Source of the DNA: an uncultured Streptococcus sp.
GTDB lineage: Bacteria > Bacillota > Bacilli > Lactobacillales > Aerococcaceae
DNA: 12,969 nucleotides
Assembly (NCBI GenBank): GCA_916049935.1
Contig: CAJZJI010000004.1
Span: 1-12,969, forward strand
Direction: 5' to 3'
Part shown: positions 6,793-12,969 of the stretch, piece by piece
Position numbering within the stretch: position 1 is the stretch's first letter
Layout of the letters: every line of letters starts with the position of its first letter
The notes under the pieces: generated by a model
Told to the model about the DNA's origin: nothing
Databases searched by the model: none
The model's input: only the letters and a program-made list of their open reading frames with translations
Made by a program: the position numbers and the translations under genes

Positions 6793-7526
6793 TGACAAAT
6801 ACAGTAAAACGAGCGATTATTATGGCTGCGGGTAAAGGGACAAGAATGCGTCCTATTACAAACACCATTCCCAAACCGCTTGTAAAAGTAAATGGAAAAC
6901 GAATGATTGACACTGTTATTGGTGCACTTCATGAACAAGGGATCCATGAAATTTATGTCGTAGTAGGCTATTTAAAAGAGAAGTTTGCTGAACTTAAAGC
7001 AGACTATCCAGAAATTAATATTGTTGAAAATCCATATTTCGATGTTGCAAACAATATTTCATCACTGTATGTAGTTCGTGATCATTTAGAAGAAGTGATT
7101 ATTTTAGATGGCGACCAATTAATCTACAATAGTGAAGTTCTACATCCAGAGTTTACACGCTCAGGATATGCATGTATTCCGGTAGAAAATGGCACCGACG
7201 AATGGCTCATGCAAGTAGATGACGATGGAGTTGTTACTAGCTGTAGCCGTACTGGAGGACAGAAAGGATGGCAATTGTTTAGCATTTCTCGTTGGACGAA
7301 AGAAGACGGGCAACAGTTAAAACGTCATCTTGAGATCGAATTTGAAGACAAGAAAAACCATGATATTTACTGGGATGATGTGGCAATGTTCTGTTACCCA
7401 GAAGAATATGAAATGGGTATTTACCCAATGCAAGAAGGGGATATCGTTGAAATCGATAGCCTTGAAGAATTAGTAGCAGTAGATGACTCTTACAAGAGTG
7501 TTCTAGAGGAGGCAAATCATGAATAA
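6792..7526 (+). CDS. licC: LicC-type CTP:phosphocholine cytidylyltransferase
   Basis: A 244-residue stand-alone nucleotidyltransferase resembling pneumococcal LicC, which joins phosphocholine to CMP to give CDP-choline in the cytoplasm. It has the nucleotide-binding motif MAAGKGTRMRP (11-21) with PKPLVKV (28-34), NISSLY (88-93), the metal-binding LDGD (105-108), GTDEWLM (134-140), IYWDDV (192-197) and the C-terminal EIDSLEEL (220-227). The length is close to the usual LicC size. It begins by a one-base overlap with the fused gene before it, so the two are coupled, and it overlaps the transporter start after it by eight bases. It matches LicC landmarks more closely than the fused domain upstream, so it may be the main cytidylyltransferase. 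A different phospho-amine as substrate cannot be excluded from sequence. Confidence 0.85.
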   Translation: MTNTVKRAIIMAAGKGTRMRPITNTIPKPLVKVNGKRMIDTVIGALHEQGIHEIYVVVGYLKEKFAELKADYPEINIVENPYFDVANNISSLYVVRDHLEEVIILDGDQLIYNSEVLHPEFTRSGYACIPVENGTDEWLMQVDDDGVVTSCSRTGGQKGWQLFSISRWTKEDGQQLKRHLEIEFEDKKNHDIYWDDVAMFCYPEEYEMGIYPMQEGDIVEIDSLEELVAVDDSYKSVLEEANHE

Positions 7527-9045
7527 TGAAGTAGAAAAGAAAAATCTTCGCGACGAGATTGACTGGGTCGCAACGCTTGTACCGCTATTTGGAGTAGTGG
7601 TGTTAGGAATTCTCTTTATGATATTTCCAGATGCCAGTTCAGCGGTTCTAGAAGGCGTTCGTAGTTTTCTAGGCGACCAATTCAGTATTTACTACGCAAT
7701 GCTTGCGGTGGGTGTTTTCCTTTGTAGTGTGTATGTGGCTTTTTCAAAATACGGCCAAATCGTTCTTGGTGGCGAAGATAGTGAAGTCGAATATTCCAAC
7801 TTTAAATGGGGTGTGATGATTTTTACGTCTACGATGGCAGCGGATATTGTGTTCTATGCGATGATCGAATGGGCATTATACGCACAAGAATCTTATCTTG
7901 GAGAACTCGGTAGCGTGCAAAAATGGGCGTCCACATTCCCATTATTCCACTGGGGACCAATCGCATGGAGCTTCTACATCATGCTTGCGGTGGCCTTTGG
8001 ATTTATGTTGCATAATCGTAAAGTAGAGAAACAAAAATTCTCTGAAGCTTGTCGTCCACTTCTTGGAGACAAAGTTGACGGTTGGATGGGGAAAACCATC
8101 GACTTGATTGCCATCTTCGCGTTAATCGCGGGTACTGCTACAACATTCTCGCTAGCAACACCGCTTCTTTCAGCGGCGATGAGCCAAGTGTTTGGGATTC
8201 AAAATTCGAAGATTATCACAATTGTAGTATTATTATTAATCGCAGCCGTATATACAAGTACTGTAATGCTTGGAATGGACGCCGTTTCTAAACTAGCGGC
8301 CATCTGTACGTATTTATTCTTTGCCTTACTAGGATACTTCTTATTCTTTGGTGGCGAAACAGTGTACATTTTAGAAACAGGATTCAGCGCTCTTGGAAAC
8401 CTTGCCCAAAACTTTATCGGAATGTCTACGTGGCTTGATCCGCTTCGTGAAACAAGCTTCCCACAAAAATGGACAATCTATTATTGGTCTTATTGGATGG
8501 TTTGGTGTGTGGCTACGCCGTTCTTTATCGGTAGTATTTCAAAAGGACGTACGGTTAAAAACACTGTTCTTGGTGGATACGCATGGGGGATTGCTGGGAC
8601 ATTTACGGCGTTTATCATCCTTGGAAACTATGGCTTAGCGCAACAGTTAAAACATGGCTTGGATATTACTGGTATTCTAAGTAATAACGCAGATTACGCG
8701 GCAGCTATTTTGAAAATTTTTGATACCATGCCTTTAGCGAACATTGGATTGTTATTACTAGCAGTTACGATGATTGCGTTCTATGCGACAACATTCGACG
8801 CTTTAACACTTGTAGTGTCTGCTTATTCGTACAAAGAATTAGAGCACACACATGGTAGTGATAAACGTGTCCGCATGTTCTGGTCACTCGTATTTATCTT
8901 ATTCCCAATCGCATTGATTTTCTCAGAAAACTCAATGTATAACTTACAGTCTGTTGCGATTATCGCGGCACTTCCAATTGGGATTATTATTGTCATGATC
9001 ATTGCAAGCTTCTTTAAGGATGCAAAAGACTATCTTAAAAATTAA
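7519..9045 (+). CDS. BCCT-family choline/betaine/carnitine transporter
   Basis: A 508-residue membrane protein of the betaine-choline-carnitine transporter family, with about twelve hydrophobic segments between residues 15 and 502. The family signature is WTIYYWSYWMVW (318-329) followed by the loop SKGRT (341-345); HWGPIAW (144-150) is a second landmark. In the signature the first tryptophan of the usual WWxxW aromatic box is tyrosine (Y325), with W326 and W329 kept. The glycine-rich GxGxG of sodium-coupled members appears replaced by STMAAD (104-109). It is the last gene of the choline operon, so choline import is the likely job, replacing the unrelated LicB permease of streptococci. The start ATG 7519 has a strong AGAGGAGG site and lies within the end of licC. 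Substrate and coupling ion are inferred, not shown. Confidence 0.87.
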   Translation: MNNEVEKKNLRDEIDWVATLVPLFGVVVLGILFMIFPDASSAVLEGVRSFLGDQFSIYYAMLAVGVFLCSVYVAFSKYGQIVLGGEDSEVEYSNFKWGVMIFTSTMAADIVFYAMIEWALYAQESYLGELGSVQKWASTFPLFHWGPIAWSFYIMLAVAFGFMLHNRKVEKQKFSEACRPLLGDKVDGWMGKTIDLIAIFALIAGTATTFSLATPLLSAAMSQVFGIQNSKIITIVVLLLIAAVYTSTVMLGMDAVSKLAAICTYLFFALLGYFLFFGGETVYILETGFSALGNLAQNFIGMSTWLDPLRETSFPQKWTIYYWSYWMVWCVATPFFIGSISKGRTVKNTVLGGYAWGIAGTFTAFIILGNYGLAQQLKHGLDITGILSNNADYAAAILKIFDTMPLANIGLLLLAVTMIAFYATTFDALTLVVSAYSYKELEHTHGSDKRVRMFWSLVFILFPIALIFSENSMYNLQSVAIIAALPIGIIIVMIIASFFKDAKDYLKN

Positions 9046-9071
9046 GCTTTGAGATATTTGAAAATAAAAAC

Positions 9072-9118
9072 AACCTATTGCTTAGAGTCTGGTGGCTTTA
9101 AGCAATAGGTTTTTGTTT
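9072..9118. terminator. Bidirectional terminator between transporter gene and copY
   Basis: A perfect 13-base-pair stem (9072-9084 with 9099-9111; arms AACCTATTGCTTA and its complement) continues with five weaker pairs around a TGGT loop. On the plus strand it is followed by TTTTTGTTTT. On the minus strand the A-rich stretch before 9072 gives the U-tract. It can therefore end transcripts from both convergent genes, and the copY stop codon lies directly next to it. Confidence 0.93.
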
Positions 9119-9558
9119 TAGTGATGATGGTGATGGCAATTACATTGACCTGGTAGGCAGTTACATGCAACAGAAGTTGGAGCAGTAGCAGCTTTTTCTT
9201 TTAAGGCGTCCATTAAATCTTGAATGTCATCTTGACTCAAAGTTGCCTTATCAATCAGTGTATGTAATAAATTTCCATTCTGTTTATGGCAAACTTGATC
9301 TAAAAGAACATCGGTCTCTTGGTCGAGTTGTGCTTTCTCAGAAATTGTTGCTGAGTAGTGGAATGGTTTCTTTCTGTCATCGATTTGAATATATCCTTTT
9401 TTGGTTAAACGAATAATGAGTGTTTTAATTGTTGAGTCACTCCATGAAAAAGAGCGTTGTAATTGCTCGATAATATATCCGCTCGTGCTATTTGGATTTG
9501 CCCATAGAACACGCATAATTTGACGTTCCGAAGGGCTCATTGGTTGAAATTCTGTCAT
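9118..9558 (-). CDS. copY: CopY/TcrY-type copper-responsive transcriptional repressor
   Basis: A 146-residue repressor of the BlaI/MecI/CopY family. An N-terminal winged helix at about 7-72 (SPSERQIMRVLWANPNSTSG, then WSDSTIKTLIIRLTKKGYI) binds operator DNA as a dimer. The C-terminus carries CNCLPGQCNC (132-141), exactly the CxCx4CxC motif by which CopY holds zinc in the repressing form and copper(I) in the released form. The motif is followed by five histidines and the stop, an unusual end. CopY normally controls copper-export genes such as copA and copZ, but none lies next to it here: it converges with the transporter gene and diverges from nrdI. ATG 9558 has AAAGGAG eight bases upstream on its strand. 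A mild near-match to the cop box in its own promoter suggests autoregulation. Confidence 0.93.
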   Translation of the reverse strand: MTEFQPMSPSERQIMRVLWANPNSTSGYIIEQLQRSFSWSDSTIKTLIIRLTKKGYIQIDDRKKPFHYSATISEKAQLDQETDVLLDQVCHKQNGNLLHTLIDKATLSQDDIQDLMDALKEKAATAPTSVACNCLPGQCNCHHHHH

Positions 9559-9574
9559 AAATAGAACTCCTTTC

Positions 9575-9612
9575 TACAGGTTTAGTTTACAGCCGTCAAC
9601 CGTTCCTGTCAA
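9575..9612 (-). promoter_or_regulatory. copY promoter with a near-match cop box
   Basis: Read on the minus strand, TTGACA (9607-9612) and TAAACT (9584-9589) are spaced by 17 bases, a good promoter for copY. TACAGGTTTA (9575-9584, plus-strand reading) matches the CopY operator TACAnnTGTA at seven of the eight fixed positions and would cover the transcript start. Autorepression by CopY is the expected arrangement; the mismatch leaves binding uncertain. Confidence 0.62.
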
Positions 9613-9670
9613 TCGTTTTACTTGATTTTTTGCGTACACTAAATGTCGGGGGGAGGTACGTTGCGTCACG

Positions 9671-9717
9671 TCACTATATTTTGTGTTTCGTAAAAAAAAC
9701 AATACAAAATGTTGTTA
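9671..9717 (+). promoter_or_regulatory. Predicted tandem NrdR boxes upstream of nrdIEF
   Basis: TCACTATATTTTGTGT (9671-9686) matches the NrdR consensus ACACTATATATTGTGT at 14 of 16 positions. A weaker candidate, ATACAAAATGTTGTTA (9702-9717), matches at 10 of 16. Their centres are 31 bases apart, the three-turn spacing typical of NrdR box pairs. They sit just upstream of the nrd -35 box. NrdR is the ATP/dATP-sensing repressor of ribonucleotide reductase genes. The first box is convincing; the second depends mainly on spacing. Confidence 0.7.
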
Positions 9718-9722
9718 AAATG

Positions 9723-9751
9723 TTGCAAAAAACTTCTAGGCTGGATATAAT
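9723..9751 (+). promoter_or_regulatory. Predicted promoter of the nrdIEF operon
   Basis: TTGCAA (9723-9728) and a perfect TATAAT (9746-9751) are spaced by 17 bases. Transcription should start near 9758, giving a leader of about 63 bases before nrdI. No terminator or riboswitch-like structure is evident in that leader. Confidence 0.82.
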
Positions 9752-9820
9752 TAATCTCGTGAGTTTCAAGTGAGCTAGAAATGCATTTAGCTGTATTTCG
9801 AATTCAGAAATGGAGTAACT

Positions 9821-10186
9821 GTGAAAGTCGTTTATTTATCGCTAACTGGAAAGACAAGACAATTCGTAAAAAAATTGGACTGGGATTTTATCGAGATTTC
9901 AAAGAAAAATTCTACAGTACAAATGGAAGAACCTTATATCGTCATTACACCAACTTATGGAGAGCAAGTGGCGAATTTTTTTTATGAATTTATTGATTTT
10001 GGCGAGAATCGCGCGCTATTAAAAGGGGTTGCCGGTTCAGGGAATCGCAATTTCAATACGAGCTTTTGTTCCAATGCCAGAGCGTTAGCGGCTAAATACC
10101 AGGTTCCGTTGCTGCACTGCTTTGAAAATCAAGGTACAGATAAAGATGTACAAATACTAATAGAAAAGGTGAGAGAGATTGGATAG
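9821..10186 (+). CDS. nrdI: NrdI, flavodoxin-like activator of class Ib ribonucleotide reductase
   Basis: NrdI is a small FMN protein that supplies the oxidant needed to assemble the dimanganese-tyrosyl radical cofactor of NrdF. The 121-residue product shows the FMN phosphate-binding loop LSLTGKTRQFVKKL (6-19), TPTYG (43-47) and the NrdI-specific GSGNRNF (72-78), followed by SFCSNARALAAKYQVPLLHCF. The length is close to the family norm. The start is GTG 9821, five bases after GGAG; no in-frame ATG fits, and the N-terminal strand KVVYLSLTG begins immediately. The end overlaps the nrdE start by eight bases. No nrdH (glutaredoxin-like electron donor) gene is present in this operon within the window, so reductant must come from elsewhere. 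Confidence 0.93.
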   Translation: MKVVYLSLTGKTRQFVKKLDWDFIEISKKNSTVQMEEPYIVITPTYGEQVANFFYEFIDFGENRALLKGVAGSGNRNFNTSFCSNARALAAKYQVPLLHCFENQGTDKDVQILIEKVREIG

Positions 10187-12356
10187 TCCAAAATTAATGA
10201 ACAAGACTCAAGAAGTTACATACTTCGCATTAAACAATGAGTTAAACCGTCCAGTTGATGGGAAAATTCCATTGCATAAAGATCGTGAAGCGGTTCGTGC
10301 ATTCTTCTTAGAACACGTAAACCCAAATACAGTTTTCTTCTATACATTAGATGAAAAACTCGATTACTTAATCGAACACGATTATTTAGAAGCAGAATTT
10401 TTAGGGAAATACAACCGTAAATTCGTTAAGAAATTAATGAAAGAAACGTACAAGAAAAAATTCCGTTTCCGTTCATTTATGTCTGCGTTTAAGTTCTACA
10501 AACAATATGCAATGAAGACAAACGATGGTCAACGTTACTTAGAACGTTTTGAAGATCGTATTGTATTTAACGCTCTTTTCTTAGCAGATGGCGATGAGCA
10601 ATTAGCACATGATTTAGCAGAAGAAATGATTACACAACGTTACCAACCAGCAACACCAACATTCTTAAATGCCGGAAGAAAACGTCGTGGGGAACTCGTT
10701 TCATGCTTCTTAATTCAAACAACAGACGATATGAACAGTATCGGTCGTACAATCAACTCAGCTCTTCAATTATCAAGAATTGGGGGAGGAGTAGGGGTAA
10801 GCTTGTCTAACGTTCGTGCAGCAGGTGACCCAATCAAGAAAATTGAGAATGCATCAAGCGGTGTTGTTCCAATTATGAAATTATTAGAAGATAGTTTCAG
10901 CTACTCAAACCAATTAGGTCAACGTAACGGTGCCGGTGCGGTTTACTTAAACGTATTCCACCCAGATATCGTATCGTTCTTATCTACGAAAAAAGAAAAC
11001 GCGGATGAAAAAGTGCGTGTGAAGACATTATCACTTGGGTTAGTTGTTCCTGATAAATTCTACGAATTAATCAAAAACGATGACATTATGTACTTATTCA
11101 GCCCATACGATGTGGAACGTATTTACGGCGTACCATTTTCATATGTGGACATCACTAAAGAATATGACAACATGGTGAACAACCCTGAAATCCGTAAATC
11201 TAAATTACGTGCGCGTGACTTAGAAAACGAAATTAGTAAATTACAACAAGAATCTGGATATCCATATGTGGTGAATATCGATACAGCAAACCGTGTAAAC
11301 CCAATCGATGGAAAGATTATCATGAGTAATTTATGTTCTGAAATCCTACAAGTTCAAGAACCTTCAGTAATCAACAATGCTCAAGAATATGAACACTTAG
11401 GAACAGATATTAGCTGTAACTTAGGTTCTACAAACATCGTGAACTTAATGAAATCTCCTGACTTCGAACGTTCTGTAGATGTAGCGGTTCGTGCGTTAAC
11501 ATTCGTAACAGACCACTCAAGTATCGATGCTGTACCAACTGTTAAAAACGGAAACAGCAAAGCACATACAATCGGTCTTGGAGCGATGGGATTACACACA
11601 TTCTTTGCATTAAATCAAATGGAATACGGCTCACCTGAGTCTATCGAAGCTACTGATTTATACTTCAGAATGTTGAACTTCTACACATTGAAAGCAAGTA
11701 ACAAGATTGCCAAAGAACGCGGTAAATCGTTCGAAGGTTTCGAACGTTCTAAATACGCAACAGGTGAATACTTCGACAGCTACATTGCTGAAGAGGTACA
11801 AATTCAATCTGATAAAGTGAAGAAAATTTTTGCTAAACTTCCTATTCCAACTGCAGAAGATTGGAAACAATTAAAAGAAGACGTAATGAGCGGTGGATTA
11901 TATCACCAAAACCGTTTAGCAATTGCGCCAACTGGTTCAATCAGCTACGTAAACGAAACAAGTGCTTCATTACACCCAATCACTCGTTTAATTGAAGAAC
12001 GTCAAGAGAAGAAGACTGGTAAGACTTATTATCCAGCTCCATTCTTATCAAACGACACTTTACCATTCTACAAATCAGCATACGATATCGATATGCGTAA
12101 AGTAATCGATGTATACGCAGCGGCTCAAAAACATATCGACCAAGGAATGAGTTTGACACTATTCATGCGTTCAGAACTTCCTGAAGGATTATATGAATGG
12201 AAAGAAGGACGTACAAATAAGATGACAACACGTGACTTAAACATTTTACGTAACTATGCGTGGAATAAAGGCATCAAGTCAATCTACTATGTACGTACAT
12301 TTACAGAAAACAACGATGAAATCGGAAGTAATGCTTGCGAAAGCTGCAGCATTTAA
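10179..12356 (+). CDS. nrdE: NrdE, class Ib ribonucleoside-diphosphate reductase alpha subunit
   Basis: NrdE reduces ribonucleoside diphosphates to deoxyribonucleotides using the radical generated in NrdF. The 725-residue protein lacks an N-terminal ATP-cone, as expected for class Ib. Active-site features are the redox cysteine pair C176 (SCFLIQTTDD) and C413 (DISCNLGSTN), the radical-site motif NLCSE (384-388, with C386), the APTGSIS loop and the C-terminal CESCSI with C720 and C723 that relays electrons. The chosen start is TTG 10179, five bases after AGGTGAG and overlapping nrdI; an ATG at 10197, with a poorer ribosome site, would shorten the protein by six residues and cannot be ruled out. 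It is co-transcribed with nrdI and nrdF. Confidence 0.95.
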   Translation: MDSPKLMNKTQEVTYFALNNELNRPVDGKIPLHKDREAVRAFFLEHVNPNTVFFYTLDEKLDYLIEHDYLEAEFLGKYNRKFVKKLMKETYKKKFRFRSFMSAFKFYKQYAMKTNDGQRYLERFEDRIVFNALFLADGDEQLAHDLAEEMITQRYQPATPTFLNAGRKRRGELVSCFLIQTTDDMNSIGRTINSALQLSRIGGGVGVSLSNVRAAGDPIKKIENASSGVVPIMKLLEDSFSYSNQLGQRNGAGAVYLNVFHPDIVSFLSTKKENADEKVRVKTLSLGLVVPDKFYELIKNDDIMYLFSPYDVERIYGVPFSYVDITKEYDNMVNNPEIRKSKLRARDLENEISKLQQESGYPYVVNIDTANRVNPIDGKIIMSNLCSEILQVQEPSVINNAQEYEHLGTDISCNLGSTNIVNLMKSPDFERSVDVAVRALTFVTDHSSIDAVPTVKNGNSKAHTIGLGAMGLHTFFALNQMEYGSPESIEATDLYFRMLNFYTLKASNKIAKERGKSFEGFERSKYATGEYFDSYIAEEVQIQSDKVKKIFAKLPIPTAEDWKQLKEDVMSGGLYHQNRLAIAPTGSISYVNETSASLHPITRLIEERQEKKTGKTYYPAPFLSNDTLPFYKSAYDIDMRKVIDVYAAAQKHIDQGMSLTLFMRSELPEGLYEWKEGRTNKMTTRDLNILRNYAWNKGIKSIYYVRTFTENNDEIGSNACESCSI

Positions 12357-12385
12357 TGGGAATACGAAAGAAAGGACAAAAGCTC

Positions 12386-12969
12386 ATGAGTACAAAACGA
12401 TATTTTAATGAGATTCTTTCTCAAAATTCTACTCAACCAGTAGAGTACTATAAAGCGATTGACTGGAACCAAGTTGAAGACATGATCGATAAATTAACTT
12501 GGGAAAAACTAACAGAGCAATTCTGGTTAGATACACGTATTCCAGTATCAAACGACTTGGACGACTGGAGAACATTATCTCCAGAAGAAAAAGATGTAGT
12601 AGGGAAAGTATTCGGTGGATTAACATTATTAGATACGCTTCAATCAGAAGAAGGTGCAAGTTTAATGAAAGATTACGTGCGCACTCAACACGAAGAAGCC
12701 GTATGGAATAACATTCAATTCATGGAATCTGTTCACGCGAAAAGTTACTCAACAATCTTCAGTACTTTGCATACAAAAGCAGAAATCGAAGATATTTTCG
12801 AATGGACAAACAACAATGAATACTTACAATTCAAAGCAAGAAAGATTAACGAAATCTACCAAAGTAGAGATGCATTGAAGATGAAAGTAGCGTCAACAAT
12901 GCTTGAAACATTCCTATTCTACAGTGGATTCTTTACACCACTTTATTACTTAGGAAACAACAAGCTTGC
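12386..12969 (+). CDS. nrdF: NrdF, class Ib ribonucleotide reductase beta subunit (5' part)
   Basis: The first 194 codons of NrdF, cut by the right edge; about 320 residues are expected in full. NrdF houses the dimetal-tyrosyl radical that starts NrdE catalysis. Metal ligands D83 (LLDTLQ), E114 and H117 (FMESVHAKSY) and E174 (LETFLFYSGF) are visible, and Y121 is the radical tyrosine. Their spacing matches E. coli NrdF (D67, E98, H101, Y105, E158); the last Glu and His ligands lie beyond the window. ATG 12386 follows AAGGA nine bases upstream and sits 29 bases after the nrdE stop. The reading frame is open to the window end with no defect. The gene is oxygen-dependent in function and pairs with nrdI upstream. 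Confidence 0.96.
   Translation, partial: MSTKRYFNEILSQNSTQPVEYYKAIDWNQVEDMIDKLTWEKLTEQFWLDTRIPVSNDLDDWRTLSPEEKDVVGKVFGGLTLLDTLQSEEGASLMKDYVRTQHEEAVWNNIQFMESVHAKSYSTIFSTLHTKAEIEDIFEWTNNNEYLQFKARKINEIYQSRDALKMKVASTMLETFLFYSGFFTPLYYLGNNKL

Noticed and set aside
9118..9135. His-tag artefact from a cloning vector
   Set aside because: The codons are mixed, the tail follows a native CopY metal motif, and natural intergenic sequence with a matched terminator continues without vector signs.
9633..9660. Inverted repeat CGTAC ... GTACG
   Set aside because: Five-base arms with an 18-base loop and no T-run; too short to support a terminator or operator call.
9661..9693. Ten-codon open frame from TTG 9661 after a G-rich, Shine-Dalgarno-like GGGGGGAGG
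   Set aside because: It lies upstream of the predicted nrd promoter, overlaps the NrdR box and has no evident transcript; the G-run is unexplained but alone proves nothing.
9781..9987. A 68-codon open frame starting ATG 9781 on the plus strand
   Set aside because: It overlaps the start of nrdI in another frame, has no recognisable domain and lacks a ribosome site; nrdI explains the region.
12499..12711. Plus-strand 70-codon open frame near the right edge
   Set aside because: It lies in another frame of nrdF, whose radical and metal-binding residues are all correctly spaced.

Overview
The window looks like the chromosome of a low-GC Gram-positive bacterium of the order Lactobacillales. A family such as Carnobacteriaceae (Granulicatella-like) is my guess from general resemblance, and the genus is not proven. 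The grounds are the division cluster order ftsA-ftsZ-ylmE-sepF-ylmG-ylmH-divIVA, an Enterococcus-type CopY repressor, a class Ib nrdI-nrdE-nrdF operon, A/T-rich codon use and strong purine-rich ribosome binding sites.

Layout. (1) Bases 1-4481 hold the distal half of the division and cell-wall cluster, from the 3' end of ftsA to divIVA. Genes are tightly packed and two junctions share the stop/start TAATG. The cluster ends at a hairpin terminator (4488-4511). (2) A single small gene of the Fe-S biosynthesis (HesB-like) family (4531-4908) has its own strong terminator. (3) A three-gene operon (5035-9045) starts from a near-consensus promoter. It encodes a three-domain protein (winged helix, nucleotidyltransferase, choline kinase), a second stand-alone LicC-type nucleotidyltransferase, and a BCCT-family transporter. 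Together these form a choline uptake and activation module: choline is imported, phosphorylated to phosphocholine and converted to CDP-choline, presumably to decorate teichoic acid or glycolipid. No LicD-type phosphocholine transferase is in the window. (4) A convergent gene on the minus strand is copY, a copper-responsive repressor with a CxCx4CxC metal motif and a natural five-histidine tail. It shares a bidirectional terminator with the transporter gene. (5) From 9821 onward is the aerobic class Ib ribonucleotide reductase operon nrdI-nrdE-nrdF, behind a promoter with a good NrdR box and a weaker second one three helical turns away. nrdF runs off the right edge.

The most interesting part is the choline operon. 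A DNA-binding domain is fused to two consecutive enzymes of the CDP-choline pathway, and an inverted repeat (GAACAA-N12-TTGTTC) is centred on the operon's -10 box, so the enzyme may regulate its own operon. The operon also carries two different nucleotidyltransferase domains and uses a divergent BCCT transporter where streptococcal lic loci have LicB. Every other region is well-known biology in fairly standard order. All assignments are by eye from motifs; no database search was possible.
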